Positions 5,801 to 8,453 of a stretch of DNA of 8,453 nucleotides are shown here, piece after piece (the stretch's first letter is position 1; each line of letters opens with the position of its first letter). The position numbers were made by a program, and so were the translations under genes. The notes beneath the pieces were generated by a model, which was given only the letters and a program-made list of their open reading frames with translations, searched no databases and was not told where the DNA came from. Source of the DNA: Planococcus sp. (in: firmicutes) (lineage in GTDB: Bacteria; Bacillota; Bacilli; Bacillales_A; Planococcaceae); contig JASLAI010000245.1 of assembly GCA_030147225.1 (NCBI GenBank), forward strand, positions 1 to 8,453, read 5' to 3'.

Positions 5801-6360
5801 GCTCTACAGTAGGCATCCTGCTGGCAGGCGGCTTATCGCGTCGTTACGGTTCGCCAAAAGCGTTTGCTAAAATGGAAGATGAGTTTTTTTACGAACGCGC
5901 ATATAATGCATTGGATCGTATTTGTGACCAGGTTGTCATTGTTTCCAGACCGGAATTGCTGTCGCGTTATCCATCTGCATATGATGTCATTACCGACCTT
6001 GACTGGATTAAAGGACAAGGTCCTTTGGCTGGCATCCTTTCAGGTATGACGGAAAGGCCAGCGGATAAATACTTCGTATTGCCTTGTGATATGCCGTTTG
6101 TCAAAGCTGCCGAAGCCGACAAGCTTATGTCGTTAGTTGAAGACTCATCGGACATTACCGCTATTCATAACGATAACGAGAAAATGCCTTTGTTCAGCGT
6201 CTGGAACAGCCGTATTAAAGACCAGCTGGAGCAGGAGCTTGCAGACAGGCAACACCGTGTTATGAAATTCATGGAAAAAGTGAATACCGTTTGGATTGAA
6301 TCATCAGAAATTCATCAGGATCCGTTAGTTTTTCAAAACTTAAATGAACCGGAAGACTAA
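5797..6360 (+). CDS. mobA: Molybdenum cofactor guanylyltransferase MobA
   Basis: MobA uses GTP to attach GMP to Moco, producing the MGD form used by formate dehydrogenase and related DMSO-reductase family enzymes. The 187-residue protein carries the nucleotidyltransferase loop ILLAGGLSRRYGSPKAF (7-23) with Lys21, GQGPLAGILSGM (73-84), VLPCDMPF (94-101) with the metal-binding Asp98, and the C-terminal FQNLNEPED (179-187). The start shares ATGA with the moaD stop. Presence of MobA fits the bis-MGD need of the formate dehydrogenase at the left edge. A 15-bp gap separates it from moaA. Confidence 0.95.
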   Translation: MSSTVGILLAGGLSRRYGSPKAFAKMEDEFFYERAYNALDRICDQVVIVSRPELLSRYPSAYDVITDLDWIKGQGPLAGILSGMTERPADKYFVLPCDMPFVKAAEADKLMSLVEDSSDITAIHNDNEKMPLFSVWNSRIKDQLEQELADRQHRVMKFMEKVNTVWIESSEIHQDPLVFQNLNEPED

Positions 6361-6375
6361 GAGAGGGGTGGCATT

Positions 6376-7392
6376 ATGGCCATACAACCAGTACAGGACC
6401 AATATCACCGTCCAATACGGGATTTGCGGATTTCAGTCACCGACCGCTGCAACTTCCGTTGTTCATATTGTATGCCAAAAGAAGTTTTCGGTGATGATTA
6501 TGTATTTTTGCCGAAACAGGAATTACTGTCATTTGAAGAGATTCATCGCTTGACCAAAGTTTTTGCGGCGATGGGCGTTAAGAAAATCCGATTGACTGGC
6601 GGAGAACCGCTTATGCGAAGAGGGCTGCCGGAATTAGTTGGAAAAATCCTTTCTGTTGAAGGTATAGAGGATATCGGTTTGACGACCAACGGTCTGCTTC
6701 TTGGAAATCATGCGCAGGCACTTTACGATGCAGGGCTGCGGCGATTGAACATTAGCTTGGATGCATTAGATGCTGAGTTATTTGGCAAGCTTAATGGCAG
6801 AGGTGTTGATCCATCACATATTTTAAAACAGATCGATTTTGCCAAGCAAATCGGTTTTGAAATAAAAGTGAATATGGTTGTACAAAAAGATGTCAACGAA
6901 CACGAAATTCTTCCCATGACTGCTTATTTTAAAAAACGCGGCATCACTTTGCGCTTTATTGAGTTTATGGATGTCGGCAATGATAATGGCTGGAGCTTTA
7001 AAAAAGTGGTAACTAAAAAGCAGATTTTAGAAAAGCTGCAAACAGTTTATAAATTGGAGCCGGTTGATAAGGATTATTACGGTGAAGTGGCGAAGCGTTA
7101 CCGATTTGAAGAAGGAGATGCCCAGGTTGGTTTTATTACGTCCGTCTCGGAGTCTTTTTGTTCTTCTTGCACACGTGCCCGACTGTCTTCAGATGGAAAA
7201 TTTTATACATGTCTATTTGCCACGGGGCATTTTGATATCCGTGAACTGATTCGGAATGGCCTGAGCGATGAGGAACTACTTGAGAAAATTTCCGCTGTTT
7301 GGGAGCGCCGCGACGACCGTTACTCGGATGAGCGGACTGAATTAACAGCAAAAAACCGCAATAAAATTGGGATGTCTTATATTGGTGGATGA
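6376..7392 (+). CDS. moaA: GTP 3',8-cyclase MoaA
   Basis: A radical SAM enzyme that converts GTP to 3',8-cyclo-GTP, the first step of Moco synthesis; MoaC then completes the precursor. It has 338 residues. The SAM cluster is [12 protein letters not shown] (23-34) with Cys25, Cys29 and Cys32. GGEPLMRR is at 75-82. The second, substrate-binding [4Fe-4S] cluster uses Cys262, Cys265 and Cys279 in FCSSCTRAR and YTCLF. The C-terminus ends in the Gly-Gly needed for catalysis. GAGAGGGG (6361-6368) lies 7 nt before the ATG. It is last in the operon, convergent with citZ. All key residues are present. Confidence 0.97.
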   Translation: MAIQPVQDQYHRPIRDLRISVTDRCNFRCSYCMPKEVFGDDYVFLPKQELLSFEEIHRLTKVFAAMGVKKIRLTGGEPLMRRGLPELVGKILSVEGIEDIGLTTNGLLLGNHAQALYDAGLRRLNISLDALDAELFGKLNGRGVDPSHILKQIDFAKQIGFEIKVNMVVQKDVNEHEILPMTAYFKKRGITLRFIEFMDVGNDNGWSFKKVVTKKQILEKLQTVYKLEPVDKDYYGEVAKRYRFEEGDAQVGFITSVSESFCSSCTRARLSSDGKFYTCLFATGHFDIRELIRNGLSDEELLEKISAVWERRDDRYSDERTELTAKNRNKIGMSYIGG

Positions 7393-7412
7393 TTGAGTGG
7401 CTGAACAATAAA

Positions 7413-7446
7413 AAAGGCGTTTCCTGTGAATACAGGAAACGCCTTT
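7413..7446. terminator. Palindromic terminator, copy 1 (best tail on the minus strand)
   Basis: AAAGGCGTTTCCTGT (7413-7427) pairs perfectly with ACAGGAAACGCCTTT (7432-7446) around a GAAT loop, a 15-bp stem. Read rightwards from moaA, only AGACTG follows the stem, so the U-tract is poor. Read leftwards, the stem runs into six T then ATTG, a good tail. It may therefore serve mainly leftward transcripts, or work weakly in both directions. A second small hairpin, TTAGACT (7445-7451) with AGTCTAA (7460-7466), overlaps its right arm. The same 36 bases (7413-7448) recur at 7966-8001. Confidence 0.8.
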
Positions 7447-7491
7447 AGACTGTAGACAAAGTCTAACCAAAATGAATAGAAGTGTATATCC

Positions 7492-7693
7492 CCAACCGGT
7501 CTAGCCACTTCGCGTTCTGTGGGCTCAGCTTCAGCCTCCTCGTCACTGGAAAAACCCATGCTCCTGCATCGCTGCGCTAGCTTCGTCGCAAAGGCTTGAC
7601 CTTGCAAGCTTCGGCCAATGCCTTTCCTGCGGGGGCTTCAGCTTTAGTCGCTGCGCTGCTTCCAACAGGAGTCTTCGTGGCCAGACCGGTTGG
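7492..7693. repeat. Quasi-palindromic intergenic repeat A with 17-bp inverted ends
   Basis: A 202-bp element. Its ends, CCAACCGGTCTAGCCAC (7492-7508) and GTGGCCAGACCGGTTGG (7677-7693), are inverted repeats with one mismatch in 17. The inside is GC-rich and internally repetitive: GCTTCAGC occurs at 7528-7535 and 7635-7642, TCGCTGCGCT at 7569-7578 and 7648-7657. Its minus strand contains GAGCCCACAGAACGCG (7511-7526), which matches repeat B at 14 of 16 bases. From memory it resembles dispersed GC-rich intergenic repeats of Bacillaceae. Open frames across it show no protein-like features, so I call it non-coding. There is no transposase, so if mobile it would be a non-autonomous element. Confidence 0.65.
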
Positions 7694-7785
7694 AAACGTG
7701 TTGCTTTCATCAAAGAAAGAAGCCTTTAGTCAGTTCTAGAAAAAATAGTCTCAACCAAACCTGGTCACCCTTCACTCAAGAATCG
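7694..7785. other. Spacer between repeats with a partial copy of the terminator flank
   Basis: No gene is seen. GCCTTTAG (7722-7729) followed by AGTCTCAACCAAA (7747-7759) mirrors GCCTTTAG (7441-7448) followed by AGTCTAACCAAA (7460-7471) downstream of terminator copy 1. This looks like a decayed duplicate of the terminator's right arm and its flank, placed ahead of repeat B as the other is placed ahead of repeat A. Confidence 0.4.
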
Positions 7786-7893
7786 GGAGCGCAAGGCGGC
7801 GACTCCAGCGGGAAAGCGAAGTGCCGAAATCCACTCGGACGTCAGGCCGAGTTGTTCGGCGCGAGCCCGCGGAACGCGTCCGCCTGGAGCGCT
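7786..7893. repeat. GC-rich hairpin repeat B, inverted relative of repeat A
   Basis: A nested imperfect hairpin of about 108 bp. From inside out: ACTCGG (7833-7838) with CCGAGT (7847-7852), GCCGAA (7823-7828) with TTCGGC (7855-7860), GCGGG (7808-7812) with CCCGC (7866-7870), GGCGG (7795-7799) with CCGCC (7880-7884), and GCGC (7789-7792) with GCGC (7889-7892). GAGCCCGCGGAACGCG (7863-7878) and the GACTCC block (7801-7806) match repeat A read on the other strand, so A and B are in opposite orientation. The base composition is far richer in GC than the AT-rich flanks. From 7894 to 7961 only AT-rich sequence is seen. Confidence 0.65.
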
Positions 7894-7961
7894 GGAATCG
7901 ATATAAATACGATGAAATAAGTAGTTATTCGTTGAATGAACTTTATATTCTTTTGTCTAAA

Positions 7962-8010
7962 AGCTAAAGGCGTTTCCTGTGAATACAGGAAACGCCTTTA
8001 GCTATTTTTT
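7962..8010 (+). terminator. Palindromic terminator, copy 2 (best tail on the plus strand)
   Basis: AGCTAAAGGCGTTTCCTGT (7962-7980) pairs perfectly with ACAGGAAACGCCTTTAGCT (7985-8003) around GAAT, a 19-bp stem, followed by ATTTTTTAT. This is a strong terminator for rightward transcripts. Leftward, from citZ, only a short T-run (TTTT, then AGAC) follows, so it is weaker in that direction. The central 36 bases are identical to copy 1. Confidence 0.85.
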
Positions 8011-8068
8011 ATAGGGAATTCATATTTGCAGTACACAGAAAAATGTCGCTGTCTTAGCTAGTTGTTTA

Positions 8069-8453
8069 TTATCTTTCTTTAACCGGCACGTAAGTTTGCA
8101 TGCCCGGTCCGATATAATCCGCGCGTGGACGGATCAGGCGGTTGTCTGCGTACTGCTCCAGAATATGCGCCAGCCAGCCCGATGTACGGGATACCGCGAA
8201 AATTGGCGTGAACAAGTCATGCTCGATGTTCAGGCTATGGTAAACAGATGCGGAATAGAAATCCACGTTCGGCGGCAGGTTTTTCTGGCCTGTGACGATT
8301 TCGTCGATTTTCACCGACATCTCGTACCATTTTTCTTCTCCGCGGATCTTCGTCAATTTCTGGGACATGTCGCGCAAATGCTTCGCGCGCGGGTCGCCCT
8401 TGCGGTAGACGCGGTGGCCGAAGCCCATGATTTTTTCTTTGTTCGCCAATTTT
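8069..8453 (-). CDS. citZ: Citrate synthase, C-terminal part (cut by window edge)
   Basis: The last 128 codons of a type II-like bacterial citrate synthase, which condenses acetyl-CoA with oxaloacetate at entry to the TCA cycle. Visible motifs are IMGFGHRVYRKGDPRAKHLR with an active-site histidine, LPPNVDFYSASVYHSL with the catalytic aspartate, FTPIFAVSRTSGWLAHILEQY and the substrate-binding RPRADY near the end. These match CitZ of Bacillus much better than its 2-methylcitrate synthase MmgD, which as I recall has a LDYYAAPVYW-type segment. The reading frame runs off the right edge, so the true start is not in the window. The gene converges on moaA, and no icd gene follows it on the minus strand. 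Confidence 0.93.
   Translation of the reverse strand, partial: KLANKEKIMGFGHRVYRKGDPRAKHLRDMSQKLTKIRGEEKWYEMSVKIDEIVTGQKNLPPNVDFYSASVYHSLNIEHDLFTPIFAVSRTSGWLAHILEQYADNRLIRPRADYIGPGMQTYVPVKER

Noticed and set aside
7492..7693. An insertion sequence with terminal inverted repeats
   Set aside because: No transposase is encoded within 202 bp and no clear target-site duplication is seen. At most it is a non-autonomous repeat.
7377..7920. Open frames on both strands across the repeats (7377-7607 minus, 7690-7920 plus)
   Set aside because: Their composition follows the GC-rich repeats and hairpins. They have no convincing RBS, no recognisable domain and begin or end within repeats.
7413..8003. A CRISPR array
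   Set aside because: Only two identical palindromic units occur, 553 bp apart, and each behaves as a terminator; there are no regular spacers and no cas genes.

Overview
The window looks like chromosomal DNA of a low-to-moderate GC Firmicute of the order Bacillales. The strong AGGAGG-type ribosome sites, the Bacillus-like formate dehydrogenase N-terminus, the CitZ-like citrate synthase and the compact molybdenum cofactor (Moco) operon all point that way. A Planococcaceae member (Planococcus, Planomicrobium or Sporosarcina type) is my best guess from overall feel, not a proven assignment.

Layout. (1) Positions 1-151, minus strand: the first 50 codons of a formate dehydrogenase alpha subunit with an N-terminal [2Fe-2S] domain. 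(2) A divergent control region follows (152-406) with a 37-bp dyad, a CcpA-box-like site and an extended -10 promoter. (3) Positions 407-1592, plus strand: a DUF2294/MpsC-like protein overlapping fdhD, the sulfurtransferase that activates formate dehydrogenase. (4) A strong promoter-like sequence sits just behind fdhD, followed by a structured leader of about 210 nt and an OFA-family (oxalate/formate) MFS transporter at 1847-3130, closed by a clear terminator. (5) Positions 3389-7392: a tightly packed Moco operon, moeA-mobB-moaE-moaD-mobA-moaA. The first five genes overlap one another. (6) Positions 7393-8068: 676 bp without a gene, holding two copies of one 36-bp palindromic terminator that bracket two related GC-rich quasi-palindromic repeats. 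(7) Positions 8069-8453, minus strand: the C-terminal third of citrate synthase (citZ), convergent with the Moco operon.

How the genes work together. Formate dehydrogenase needs a bis-MGD molybdenum cofactor. MoaA starts the pathway by making cyclic pyranopterin precursor with MoaC (not here). MoaD and MoaE form molybdopterin synthase, MoeA inserts molybdate, MobA adds GMP, MobB assists, and FdhD delivers sulfur to the cofactor for formate dehydrogenase. The OFA transporter probably moves formate or a related carboxylate. The window is therefore mainly a formate-oxidation locus with its cofactor supply. moaB, moaC and a MoeB-type activating enzyme are not visible here.

No wholly new gene system is evident. 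The parts most worth a second look are the repeat/terminator structure between moaA and citZ, the leader of the OFA transporter, and the coupling of a DUF2294 protein to fdhD.
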